Shown here: piece by piece, positions 33,942-41,961 of the stretch
Layout of the letters: each line of letters opens with the position of its first letter
How positions within the stretch are numbered: position 1 is the first letter of the stretch
NCBI GenBank assembly: GCA_018062515.1
Contig: JAGOSC010000006.1
Location: 1-64,000, forward strand
DNA from: Candidatus Omnitrophota bacterium
GTDB lineage: Bacteria; Omnitrophota; Gorgyraeia; Zapsychrales; Zapsychraceae
DNA length: 64,000 bases
Direction: 5' to 3'
Position numbers and translations under genes: made by a program
The notes under the pieces: model-generated
Seen by the model: only the letters and a program-made list of their open reading frames with translations
The model's database searches: none
What the model was told of the DNA's origin: nothing

Positions 33942-34841
33942 CTACCACCGTCGCTGATTTTTGTATCTTAAGAAAATAGCTAATCCATTTAAGACTAAGG
34001 TAATAAATAATAAAACAAGTATACCAGCCGCCGCGCAAACAAGAAAACCTTTTTGTGGGCGTGAAACCCAGTTAAAAATTTGAATCGGTAAGACGGTGAA
34101 TGGATCAAGAAAGCCTTGCAAACTTACGTGGACATAGGGAAATGTCGACGTAAAGGAAATCGGATTCGTCGGTAAAAATGGTATATAGGTTAATGCTCCT
34201 AAGGTCACCAATGGAGCTGTTTCTCCGATGGCTCGCGAAAGAGCTAAAATAATTCCGGTTAAAATATTACCGAAGGCGGCTGGTAATACTTGAAAACGGA
34301 CGGCCTGCCATTTGGTGGCGCCTAATGCATACGCGGCTTCGCGAATAGAAAAAGGAACTGTGCGCAAGGCTTCTCTAGTCGCCAGAATGACAATGGGCAG
34401 GATCAAAAGGGCTAATGTTAATCCACCAGCCAATACGCTGCGATCAAGGTGCATCCAGCGGACAAATAGGCCGAGACCTAAGATTCCATAAATAACCGAC
34501 GGAACGCCCGCTAAATTCGCAATATTTATTTCAATCAAATCTGTAAATTTATTTTTCTTCGCGTATTCTTCGAGATAAATTCCAGATCCCACGCCGATGG
34601 GAATTGAGATTAAAGCGGTCGTTAACATAATCCAAAGCGTGCCGGCCCAGGCTGAAAAGATTCCAGCCTTTTCTGGTTTTCTCGACGGAAAGCTTGTTAA
34701 AAAATCCCAACTTAAGCGGCTAAAACCATCACGAAGAACGTCGATGACGAGGATAGATAGGATGATAACACCAAATAAAGTTGTTAATAATCCGATGACA
34801 TTGAAAAATTTGTTTAATATTCGTGTTGATTTAATCGACAT
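33942..34841 (-). CDS. pstA: Phosphate ABC transporter permease PstA
   Basis: 299 residues with six predicted helices. It has PSVIYGILGLGLFVR and the EAA-loop region REAAYALGATKWQAVRFQVLPAAFGNILTGIILALSRA IGETAPL in family-typical form. It pairs with PstC in the membrane and lies between pstC (10 bp) and pstB (4 bp). Confidence 0.95.
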   Translation of the reverse strand: MSIKSTRILNKFFNVIGLLTTLFGVIILSILVIDVLRDGFSRLSWDFLTSFPSRKPEKAGIFSAWAGTLWIMLTTALISIPIGVGSGIYLEEYAKKNKFTDLIEINIANLAGVPSVIYGILGLGLFVRWMHLDRSVLAGGLTLALLILPIVILATREALRTVPFSIREAAYALGATKWQAVRFQVLPAAFGNILTGIILALSRAIGETAPLVTLGALTYIPFLPTNPISFTSTFPYVHVSLQGFLDPFTVLPIQIFNWVSRPQKGFLVCAAAGILVLLFITLVLNGLAIFLRYKNQRRW

Positions 34842-34851
34842 AATTTTGGTC

Positions 34852-35745
34852 TTATTGATAAACTTCCTGGAAACGCCGTTTGAGTTTAAAACTAAATATA
34901 TTTAATATAAAAGTCAGTACAAATAATGTTAACCCGCAAACAAAAATAGTTTTGTATTCAAGGGTTCCGTGCGGAGTATCACCTAAACTGATTTGCACTA
35001 TGTAAGCTGTGATTGTTTCGACTGGAACCATCGGATTAAATGTAAAATTTGGTTGTTGTCCGGCGGCAATCGCAACAATCATTGTTTCCCCAATAGCGCG
35101 GGAAACAGCCAAAATAATCGACGCTGTTATCCCAGATAAGGCCGCTGGAAAAACAATTCTAAAAGCCACCTGAATTTTTTGTGATCCAAGGGCATATGCG
35201 CCTTCTCTTAAACCCATGGGTACAGCATGCATGGCATCCTCACTGAGAGATGAAACCAATGGAATAATCATAATTCCCATCACCAAACCAGCCGACAATG
35301 CATTAAATCCGGACAAGTCAGGAAAAAAATTTCGCAAAAAAGGAGTAACAAATAAAAGCGCAAAATATCCGTAAACAACAGTTGGAATAGCAGCCAGGAT
35401 TTCCATAAAGGGTTTAATGATATTGCGAAAACGAGGTGAAGCATACTCGCTCAAATAAATAGCGCTGATTAATCCAACGGGAACAGCGACGGATAAAGCA
35501 ATAATGGTTGTTAACAATGTTCCGGATAGAAGAGGAAGGATGCCATAATGTTTATTGCTGAAAAGCGGGGTCCATTGTGTATCGGTTAGAAATTGCCATA
35601 AGGACACATGTTGAAAAAACCCGAATGATTCGGAGAAAAGGATAAAAATGATTGCCCCGGTCGTAAAAACAGAGAGGAGGCTGCATAAAAAAAGCAGCCT
35701 CTCAATCACTGTTTCCTTGAATTTTATTCTTTTCTTGCTTTGCAT
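34852..35745 (-). CDS. pstC: Phosphate ABC transporter permease PstC
   Basis: 297 residues with six helices. PTVVYGYFALLFVTP and the EAA loop REGAYALGSQKIQVAFRIV followed by AVSRAIGETMIVAIAAG are PstC landmarks. ATG 35745 is chosen; a TTG one codon earlier directly abuts the pstS stop and is also possible. The Shine-Dalgarno is weak, so coupling to pstS translation is likely. Confidence 0.94.
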   Translation of the reverse strand: MQSKKRIKFKETVIERLLFLCSLLSVFTTGAIIFILFSESFGFFQHVSLWQFLTDTQWTPLFSNKHYGILPLLSGTLLTTIIALSVAVPVGLISAIYLSEYASPRFRNIIKPFMEILAAIPTVVYGYFALLFVTPFLRNFFPDLSGFNALSAGLVMGIMIIPLVSSLSEDAMHAVPMGLREGAYALGSQKIQVAFRIVFPAALSGITASIILAVSRAIGETMIVAIAAGQQPNFTFNPMVPVETITAYIVQISLGDTPHGTLEYKTIFVCGLTLFVLTFILNIFSFKLKRRFQEVYQ

Positions 35746-35748
35746 CAA

Positions 35749-36735
35749 TTATTCTCGACTTAATAATTCCGCCATGGAAACACCAATGGTTGATGAACCA
35801 TCATTAAAGACGGAGCCCTTAATACGTTTTTCAAAACGATTTTTGGCCGCAGCATATGATTCTTCTTGAAGAGGAATATAGCCTACTTCTTCAACTAAGG
35901 GAGCGGCATTTTCTAAGTAAAATTGAATGAATTTATCAATATAGGCTTTTTCATTAGCCGACTGTTTATTAACATAAATAAAAAGCGGTCGCGCTAATGG
36001 TTGATAAGTAGCGTCCATGACCGTTTCCATAGATGGTGCTATGGGTCCGTCGCCATTATCGCTTTTTTCATCATCAACTGGAACGAGTTTTAATTTTTCT
36101 TTATTTTGTTCATAATAAGCGAGTCCGAAGTATCCGATGGCTCCTTTATCCGAAGAAACACCTTCGACAAGAGTATTGTCGTCTTCGCTGGCGGTATAGT
36201 CGCCGCGGCTTTGACCAGATTTGCCATTGATGGCTTCCGTGAAATAATCAAATGTCCCGGAATCTGTCCCTGCCCCGAAGAGTTTAATCTCTACATTGGG
36301 GAAGCCATCTCTGACTTGGCTCCAGTTGGTTACAGTACCTTGCGATTCAGCCTTCCAAATCATGTTTAATTCTTTGACCGTAAGGTAATCAACCCAGGTA
36401 TTTTTTGGATTAACCACAACGGCAAGGCCGTCATACGCAACGGGTAATTCAATATATTCTATATTGCTTTCTCGGCATGCAGATACTTCGCTGGATTTAA
36501 TTGGACGAGAAGCGTCGCTGATATCGGTTTCTCCTCGGCAAAAACGTTTAAAACCGCCACCTGTACCGGAGATTCCAACCATGACCTTAGTTCCGCCAGC
36601 GGCTTGGAACTCTTCGGCAACAGCCTCAGTAATAGGGAAGACGGTGCTCGAACCGTCGACTTTGACAATATCTGCCGCCATGGCTTTGGAAACCGCCAGG
36701 CCCAGAAACATTAATGTTATTAATATTTTTTTCAT
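35749..36735 (-). CDS. pstS: Phosphate-binding protein PstS
   Basis: 328 residues. The signal peptide MKKILITLMFLGLAVSKAMAA is followed by the phosphate-binding fold: VDGSSTVFPITEAVAEEF, GTGGGFKRFCRGETDISDASRP and GAGTDSGTFDYFTEAI supply the conserved Ser/Thr/Asp/Arg ligands. No lipobox Cys, so it is a free periplasmic protein. CTAAGGAG lies 9 bases before the ATG. It is the first gene of the pst operon, with Pho-box-like repeats in the 85-bp gap upstream. Confidence 0.95.
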   Translation of the reverse strand: MKKILITLMFLGLAVSKAMAADIVKVDGSSTVFPITEAVAEEFQAAGGTKVMVGISGTGGGFKRFCRGETDISDASRPIKSSEVSACRESNIEYIELPVAYDGLAVVVNPKNTWVDYLTVKELNMIWKAESQGTVTNWSQVRDGFPNVEIKLFGAGTDSGTFDYFTEAINGKSGQSRGDYTASEDDNTLVEGVSSDKGAIGYFGLAYYEQNKEKLKLVPVDDEKSDNGDGPIAPSMETVMDATYQPLARPLFIYVNKQSANEKAYIDKFIQFYLENAAPLVEEVGYIPLQEESYAAAKNRFEKRIKGSVFNDGSSTIGVSMAELLSRE

Positions 36736-36774
36736 TATTTTCGCTCCTTAGGCAAGATTAAAAAATTATCTTAC

Positions 36775-36801
36775 ATTATAATTATTGTAATGTCATATGA
36801 A
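36775..36801 (-). promoter_or_regulatory. Pho-box-like repeat and -10 before pstS
   Basis: On the minus strand TTCATA (36801-36796) and TTACAA (36790-36785) are 11 bp apart, followed by TATAAT (36780-36775). It is less conserved than the boxes before phoB and the porin gene. Confidence 0.5.
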
Positions 36802-36820
36802 TTTTTCATCTGATTCTGTT

Positions 36821-38083
36821 TTAAAATTTAAATTCAAGATCAGCTTGGACTAATCTTTCCGGGTCTGATGCAGCCTTGATTCTTCGGGAATCATAATAAT
36901 CAATTCCAAAAGTTACGTTCTTGGTTATACCCAAAGAAAGTATGGCTTCATGGGCTGATACATCCGTATCACCGGCATGTCGGTCGGAATCTGGGAAAGA
37001 ATCTGGGAAAGAATCCTTTTCTAAGCGTGTATAGAGGTATTTAAATTGCCATTTCCCGCGATTGGAAACTTTTTTGTCCCCGAAAACCATCCCCAATGTC
37101 CAGGCGTCATTGTCATCCGTTTCGCCGTCATTAAATTTGGAGATATTATTATTGTATTCTCCTAAGATACCGACTCGTTCGATGGGGAACTCGCTTTCGG
37201 CTGGACGACTGATTCCCGCTTCAAATGAACCACCTACAGAATCATAGTCATATTTTAAAACACCACCAGTTCGGGTGTTCGTCGCGCGGTCATTGTCCAA
37301 GTCAGCGCCTTGAACACCGTTGAATTTGTACGCAACGGCGGCAACTTGAATGTCAAATGTATCATTTTTCCAAAGAACACCTGGCTGAAGGTAATGCATA
37401 AAAGGATCAGTCGCATCCCCGAGGTTATTTTCATCAATGATCCAGACACCTGTGTTCATATAACCCTTGATTTTTGCGACTAGTTCTTTTTCTAAGTGAA
37501 CAGATGCGCCTTCCGGATTAATATCTGAGTCCCATAACATGTCGCTGGGTGCCCAAAGATAGCTGGATTTTACAAATTTACCGCCGATCATTTTTACATA
37601 ACTATTGGGGAGGTATTCGGCATACGCATAATCCCAGGTTATTCCACCGTGCTCAAAAGCATTTTCAAACGTTTCATTGGTTGATCGCGGATCAGTTCCA
37701 CCCGTTGCCAGACCAGCTCCAACTTTAACTTTATCTTTGACGATGTCTGTTTCCACTCCTAAACGAAACCGCATTCTTCCTCGGCTGCGTGATTCCGCGT
37801 TCGCTGCTTTCTTTTCATATTGATAACGAAGACGATAATCACCTTTGACCTTCATTTTTTGAACCCACTCGGGAAGCGCTACTTTTAGATTTTCTTCCTT
37901 CATGAGTTTTTCATCAGCCGCGATTTCACTTTTCAATTCTCTACCTTCGGCTTTGGTTAGAACACCTTTTTCAACTAATTTTTCCACTAAAGAGTCTACT
38001 TCAGTGCTGGCCGCGAAAGTGGGAATCGTGTTGGTGAACATGCACACAGCAGCGACTAGAATGATTAATAAATTTTTCCTCAC
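36821..38083 (-). CDS. Putative phosphate-responsive outer-membrane porin
   Basis: 420 residues from GTG 38083, preceded by AAAAGGAG. The signal peptide MRKNLLIILVAAVCMFTNT ends near FAAS. A helical segment (about 27-65) is followed by alternating amphipathic strands from about 75, ending in VQADLEFKF with the terminal Phe of outer-membrane barrels. The DUF/porin family is not certain. Its place upstream of pst and Pho-type repeats suggest a phosphate-starvation porin like OprO/PhoE in role. A 12-bp tandem duplication near 36990-37015 gives DSFPDSFP. It has a 130-base leader. Confidence 0.85.
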   Translation of the reverse strand: MRKNLLIILVAAVCMFTNTIPTFAASTEVDSLVEKLVEKGVLTKAEGRELKSEIAADEKLMKEENLKVALPEWVQKMKVKGDYRLRYQYEKKAANAESRSRGRMRFRLGVETDIVKDKVKVGAGLATGGTDPRSTNETFENAFEHGGITWDYAYAEYLPNSYVKMIGGKFVKSSYLWAPSDMLWDSDINPEGASVHLEKELVAKIKGYMNTGVWIIDENNLGDATDPFMHYLQPGVLWKNDTFDIQVAAVAYKFNGVQGADLDNDRATNTRTGGVLKYDYDSVGGSFEAGISRPAESEFPIERVGILGEYNNNISKFNDGETDDNDAWTLGMVFGDKKVSNRGKWQFKYLYTRLEKDSFPDSFPDSDRHAGDTDVSAHEAILSLGITKNVTFGIDYYDSRRIKAASDPERLVQADLEFKF

Positions 38084-38151
38084 GATATTTCTCCTTTTAT
38101 AAATTGATAAATTTTATTTCTTATGTAAATCCAGCTGTTATGATTTTTTAT

Positions 38152-38193
38152 TCAGCTAGAATAAATTTTTTCATTTCCGTAAAACCCAACCAA
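38152..38193 (-). CDS. Possible 13-residue leader peptide before the porin gene
   Basis: AGGAGGTGA (38206-38198), a near-perfect anti-16S match, precedes TTG 38193, which opens a 13-codon frame (MVGFYGNEKIYSS) ending at 38152. It lies in the porin leader, just after a TATAAT at 38226-38221. It could be an upstream ORF or ribosome-standby element; translation is speculative. Confidence 0.3.
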   Translation of the reverse strand: MVGFYGNEKIYSS

Positions 38194-38220
38194 TGATTCA
38201 CCTCCTTTTCGGATTAATTG

Positions 38221-38280
38221 ATTATAAGAATATAAAATAAGTATGAAGCAATGATGGCGTGCATGTGAACATTGCGTGAA
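38221..38280 (-). promoter_or_regulatory. Pho-box-like repeats and -10 of the porin promoter
   Basis: Minus-strand TTCACG (38280-38275) and TTCACA (38269-38264) are 11 bp apart; a TTCATA at 38247-38242 lies two further 11-bp steps on. TATAAT at 38226-38221 is the likely -10, with TATATT at 38234-38229 as an alternative. Confidence 0.6.
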
Positions 38281-38299
38281 CTGTACAAATCATTTGTTT

Positions 38300-38518
38300 T
38301 CAGTAAGATACGAACATGAAAAATGCTTCAAATTCACGAGTGGATATTTGTAGATGCGTCGATTTGAAATGATGACGATGAGGTGGCATGATCAAGATAA
38401 AAAATGTTAAACTTATTAATAGCAAGAGGTGCTTACGTTTTACATCATGTTTATTTCTCCGATGATGTCGCTCGACCAAGACAATTTCTTCACTAATAAT
38501 ATTCTTCCTGAGTTTCAT
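38300..38518 (-). CDS. Possible small membrane protein
   Basis: 72 residues from ATG 38518, 7 bases after GAGG. A basic His/Arg/Lys-rich N-terminal part (VERHHRRNKHDVKRKH) is followed by one helix (about 31-45, LLLLISLTFFILIM). Not recognised. It lies upstream of the porin promoter region in an otherwise empty gap; it may be real or chance. Confidence 0.35.
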   Translation of the reverse strand: MKLRKNIISEEIVLVERHHRRNKHDVKRKHLLLLISLTFFILIMPPHRHHFKSTHLQISTREFEAFFMFVSY

Positions 38519-38653
38519 CAATGCGCCTCTCATCATCAAGCATGCAGATTTTTTTAAAAACAACTGTGTTTTGGTTATTTTATATCTATAATAGCTTTAT
38601 CACTTTTTACGTGAATTCTGCTAACTGAAAGAAAACTAATAACGGAGACGGTT

Positions 38654-39127
38654 ATGAAAAAAATAAATTTCCTCTGGTTGGCCTTATGGTTTATCTTAAT
38701 CCCTCATCAAGTTCAAGCTCATCCGCCGAGCGATATTGTCATGTCTTATGATTTAGAGAAGAAAATCTTATCTGTGAAAATGCGACATACAACGATTGAT
38801 GCCCGAAAAGATTATATTCGTAAAATAGAGGTTTCCGTGAATAAGGGCGAACCGATTATCACTAGATATACGATTCAATCTAATACAATGGAATTTTCTG
38901 ACAACATTTCCCTTCCGGCGAAGGAAGGCGATACGATTAATCTAAAAGCCTTCAGCAAAGAGGGTGGATCGACGGAAGCCTCGCTTCAAGTACCAAAAAA
39001 AGAAGAGAAAAAATCGGATACAGAAGAACCATCCATCGCTGAAGAAACGATAGTAGAGGCCGAACAACCGGCGGCATCTGCGGGCAGCGTGGCGGAAGGT
39101 GAAACGACGAGTGAGGGCGGAAAATAG
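38654..39127 (+). CDS. Secreted beta-sandwich-like protein, acidic C-terminus
   Basis: 157 residues. The signal peptide MKKINFLWLALWFILIPHQVQA precedes HPPSDIVMSYDLEKKILSVKM, a start seen in small secreted beta-rich proteins of anaerobes that resemble the superoxide-reductase/desulfoferrodoxin fold without obvious iron ligands. The core (about 25-115) ends SKEGGSTEASLQVPKK; the last 40 residues are Glu/Ala/Ser-rich and probably disordered. The next gene starts at the last base of its stop, so they are coupled. Function unknown. Confidence 0.7.
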   Translation: MKKINFLWLALWFILIPHQVQAHPPSDIVMSYDLEKKILSVKMRHTTIDARKDYIRKIEVSVNKGEPIITRYTIQSNTMEFSDNISLPAKEGDTINLKAFSKEGGSTEASLQVPKKEEKKSDTEEPSIAEETIVEAEQPAASAGSVAEGETTSEGGK

Positions 39128-40638
39128 TGAAGAGAATAGTTTTTTTCCTATCGATTGTTTTTATCACAACTAATGCCTCGGCTGAAACAATTTATTTAAA
39201 ATCGGGACGGATCGTCACTGGTAAGATTGTGGCAAGGACTCCCGTGTATGTTCGGTTGGAAACAAAATTTATGGGTGACCCGGACCGTGAGTTCCTGGTG
39301 GAGAATATCATCAAGATTGTCGAGGATGATGAGAATTATGTTCCGACGCAGGCTGTTTTAAATTACGCGACCACCCTCGATGATGTTCCGATTCAAATTC
39401 AGCAAGCAGCGAGGAGAATGGCTGTATCATTACTTGAGCAGGCTATGCGAAATGTTTCCATGCCAAACATTGACGACGCTCCCGAAGGTGTTAAACAAAT
39501 CGCAGAACAAAAGGCGTCTGACCTTCTCGCGCAGGCCATGGCTTCTCTTAATGAAACCCCGGAAACAGTTAAAGATGCGGCTCGTCAAATTGCCAATAGT
39601 TTATTAGAAGAAACCGTAAGATCCACTGCATCCGGTTCTGTTAATGATTTAACCGATGATGTAAAAAGAGCTGCTCAGGATAAAGCCAGTGCCTTGATTG
39701 AACAGGCGATGATTGGTACTGTCGAGGAAGCTCCGGATCAGGTCAAACAAGCGGCGCAACTTAAGGCTAGAGCTTTGATTGAAGATGCGATGAAAGAAAT
39801 TAATATATTAGAAGGTGTTATTTCGGAAGGAAAATCAGTACAAGAAGATTTTGAATCATTGTCAGCCGGCGCAACTGATCAACAATCAGAAACGGATAAG
39901 ATTCAACAGTCAGAGAGAAATAAGATTACATCGTTTAACCGCGAAATTGCTCCGGAGCAGGTCGATTCATTAATGCAGGAAGCTATTCAAAAACGGGTCG
40001 ACGAAACTAATAAAAATGAATTTAAAACTGTTGAGGGGACGGACGGGCTGATCGAAGAAATGGCCGCACCGCCTGCGCCAAAAAATATAGTTACCAGCGA
40101 AGAATTGATCGAAAGAGAACCCTCCGACGAGGACGTGGTAGATGAATCGGAAGAAACGGAAGAAACAGCTCTAACGGAAGAGGAATTAAAAGAAAAAATC
40201 GCTAATATTCCTCAACCTAAAATGAAAGAGCCGACGTTCAAGGATTTTGTTCTGGCTTTAAATTACCGCGACTTTTTAGTCATGGGTTTTTGTGTTATTT
40301 TACTTTTGGTTTTACTTTCTCGACGATTCAGATCTAAAAAAACAGATGAGGCTGAAATGAATGAACCAGATATTGAGGTGATTTCTTCAATTACATATCA
40401 GCACTTACCGGATGATATCAAATCTAAATTTACCAGTTCCGACATTATCTTAATCCTGGAATATGAAGAAAAATACCGAAATAAAGTCGGACAAACATCG
40501 GATGAAGTAGTGATTGATGATGAAACCATGCTGATATATATACAAGAGCAGGTTCAGAAAGTCAGCGGCCGTTTTACGGTCGAAGATTTAAAAAAAGTTC
40601 TGCAAACCAAGGAAAAAAATTTACCGAAGGTGGGTTAG
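39127..40638 (+). CDS. Exported helical-repeat membrane protein
   Basis: 503 residues from GTG 39127, overlapping the previous stop by 1 base. The signal peptide MKRIVFFLSIVFITTNASA is followed by a short beta domain with IYLKSGRIVTGKIVARTP (about 20-60), typical of secreted SH3/LSm-like starts. Then come about five imperfect helical repeats of 27-33 residues (about 83-235), pattern P-x-x-V-K-x-A-A-x-x-K-A-x-x-L-L-x-x-A-M. An acidic linker leads to one membrane helix (about 380-400, FLVMGFCVILLLVLL) and a cytoplasmic tail of 100 residues. Not recognised. The topology suggests it links periplasm and cytoplasm. Confidence 0.72.
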   Translation: MKRIVFFLSIVFITTNASAETIYLKSGRIVTGKIVARTPVYVRLETKFMGDPDREFLVENIIKIVEDDENYVPTQAVLNYATTLDDVPIQIQQAARRMAVSLLEQAMRNVSMPNIDDAPEGVKQIAEQKASDLLAQAMASLNETPETVKDAARQIANSLLEETVRSTASGSVNDLTDDVKRAAQDKASALIEQAMIGTVEEAPDQVKQAAQLKARALIEDAMKEINILEGVISEGKSVQEDFESLSAGATDQQSETDKIQQSERNKITSFNREIAPEQVDSLMQEAIQKRVDETNKNEFKTVEGTDGLIEEMAAPPAPKNIVTSEELIEREPSDEDVVDESEETEETALTEEELKEKIANIPQPKMKEPTFKDFVLALNYRDFLVMGFCVILLLVLLSRRFRSKKTDEAEMNEPDIEVISSITYQHLPDDIKSKFTSSDIILILEYEEKYRNKVGQTSDEVVIDDETMLIYIQEQVQKVSGRFTVEDLKKVLQTKEKNLPKVG

Positions 40639-40673
40639 TCTAATTTTAAACGCTAATTAAAGGATGGTATTGA

Positions 40674-41309
40674 ATGATTATGTTTATACGAAAGATAAGT
40701 TTTCAAATTTCATTTATTTTTCTAGCATTTTTTTTAACTGGCTGTGCGACTACCAAAAAGCCGGTCCCATCGGGATTTTTGGAGGATTATTCGAATGTTG
40801 AGGAAATGGATTCGGAAGGCGGCGTTTATATCAGTCAGAATTCGGAAAAAAAACTTACCGATTATTCAAAATTCAAAATTGAGCCGGTTGAAATACGTTT
40901 TCATCCCGGCGCGCATGAAGGCGTTGATGATGCAGAACTTAAGCAACTTGTTGAGTTTTATGATTCACATTTGAAGCAGATTTTCGGAGAAAAATACCAG
41001 ATTGTTGATACAACCGGGGAAGATACGGCAATACTTCGCACGGCTATCACCGACGTAAAACCGAACAAAATATATTTAAATCTTCATTGGTCGACAACCT
41101 TACTGGGTGCGGGTATCGGTGGAGCGGATTTCGAGGCCGACTTTGTGGATTCAGTCACAGGTGAGAGTATTATATCGGTTATGGATGCAAAAAAAGGTAA
41201 GCGCACGAAATACTTTAAAGGGCTTACAAAGTGGGGCCATACTAAATCGGTCATCGAGGCTTGGGCCAAGACTTTAGTCGAGCTCGCCGATAAATCAAAA
41301 GAAAAATAA
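40674..41309 (+). CDS. DUF3313-like lipoprotein
   Basis: 211 residues. The lipoprotein signal MIMFIRKISFQISFIFLAFFLTGC has a good LTGC lipobox. The mature part, PSGFLEDYSNVEEM then later LRTAITDVKPNKIYLN and AGIGGADFEADFVDSVTGESI, matches the DUF3313 pattern (a presumed periplasmic or outer-membrane lipoprotein of unknown role). GGA-rich sequence precedes the ATG. It follows the helical-repeat protein gene by 35 bp, so co-transcription is likely. Confidence 0.8.
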   Translation: MIMFIRKISFQISFIFLAFFLTGCATTKKPVPSGFLEDYSNVEEMDSEGGVYISQNSEKKLTDYSKFKIEPVEIRFHPGAHEGVDDAELKQLVEFYDSHLKQIFGEKYQIVDTTGEDTAILRTAITDVKPNKIYLNLHWSTTLLGAGIGGADFEADFVDSVTGESIISVMDAKKGKRTKYFKGLTKWGHTKSVIEAWAKTLVELADKSKEK

Positions 41310-41369
41310 CTTTTTAATTTATCAAAGATTTTGATTATTGAAATAAAATGTGACGTCCATACAACTTTC

Positions 41370-41398
41370 TTGTCATCTTTTTAGTCCAATGTTATAGT
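41370..41398 (+). promoter_or_regulatory. Sigma-70-type promoter for rlpA-like gene
   Basis: TTGTCA (41370-41375), 17 bp, TATAGT (41393-41398). Confidence 0.7.
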
Positions 41399-41422
41399 GT
41401 TGGAAGTATAGGAGATTTCAGA

Positions 41423-41845
41423 ATGTCGTATGGACGTTTTTATTTATTGATTGGTATTATCGCTGCTGTTTTTTTTCTTCAGTCTAAACTTGATGCCAGC
41501 CCATCCGCTGTCTATCCGTCGATGATCACCTCAAAAAAACCTGTTTCTCAAGGCATTGCTTCTTGGTATTCCAAAAAGTCTCCACGAATTAATAAGCGTA
41601 CAGCCAATAATGAAATTTTTGATGATCAGGCCATGACCTGCGCGATGTGGGGTGTAAAGTTTAACCAATATGTTAGAGTAACCAATAAAGCTAATGGCCG
41701 ATCTATTATTGTCCGCGTTAATGACCGTGGTCCAAAACAGCGTTTGGTGCGCCAAGGCCGCATTATTGATCTTACGGAAGCCGCGTTTTCCAAGATAGCA
41801 TCTCCTCGTAAAGGTACGATCGATATACAACTCGAATTTCTATAG
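41423..41845 (+). CDS. RlpA-like double-psi beta-barrel protein (septal lytic transglycosylase family)
   Basis: 140 residues. A membrane leader (about 7-24) precedes a double-psi beta-barrel (about 42-138) with the RlpA hallmark motifs GIASWYSKKSPRINKRTANNE, TCAMWGVKFNQYVRVTN and VRVNDRGPKQRLVRQGRIIDLT. RlpA cleaves denuded glycan strands at the septum. No lipobox Cys and no SPOR domain, so it is a minimal form. TATAGGAG precedes the ATG. It has its own promoter. Confidence 0.88.
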   Translation: MSYGRFYLLIGIIAAVFFLQSKLDASPSAVYPSMITSKKPVSQGIASWYSKKSPRINKRTANNEIFDDQAMTCAMWGVKFNQYVRVTNKANGRSIIVRVNDRGPKQRLVRQGRIIDLTEAAFSKIASPRKGTIDIQLEFL

Positions 41846-41890
41846 TCCTCAAATATACATAAACACATCTATCCCAATAGGTAATAAATA

Positions 41891-41919
41891 TTGACACAAT
41901 CTTTTTGAACTGCTACGAT
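41891..41919 (+). promoter_or_regulatory. Extended -10 promoter for the HAD-like operon
   Basis: TTGACA (41891-41896), 17 bp, TACGAT (41914-41919) with TGC immediately before it, an extended -10. It probably drives the compact gene run from 41962. Confidence 0.75.
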
Positions 41920-41961
41920 CACTTTCAAAAAGAGGGATCAACAGGTATTTAGGATAATCTT

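Noticed and set aside
36106..36369. Plus-strand frame of 87 codons over pstS
   Set aside because: Shadow of the strongly supported pstS on the opposite strand; no start signal.
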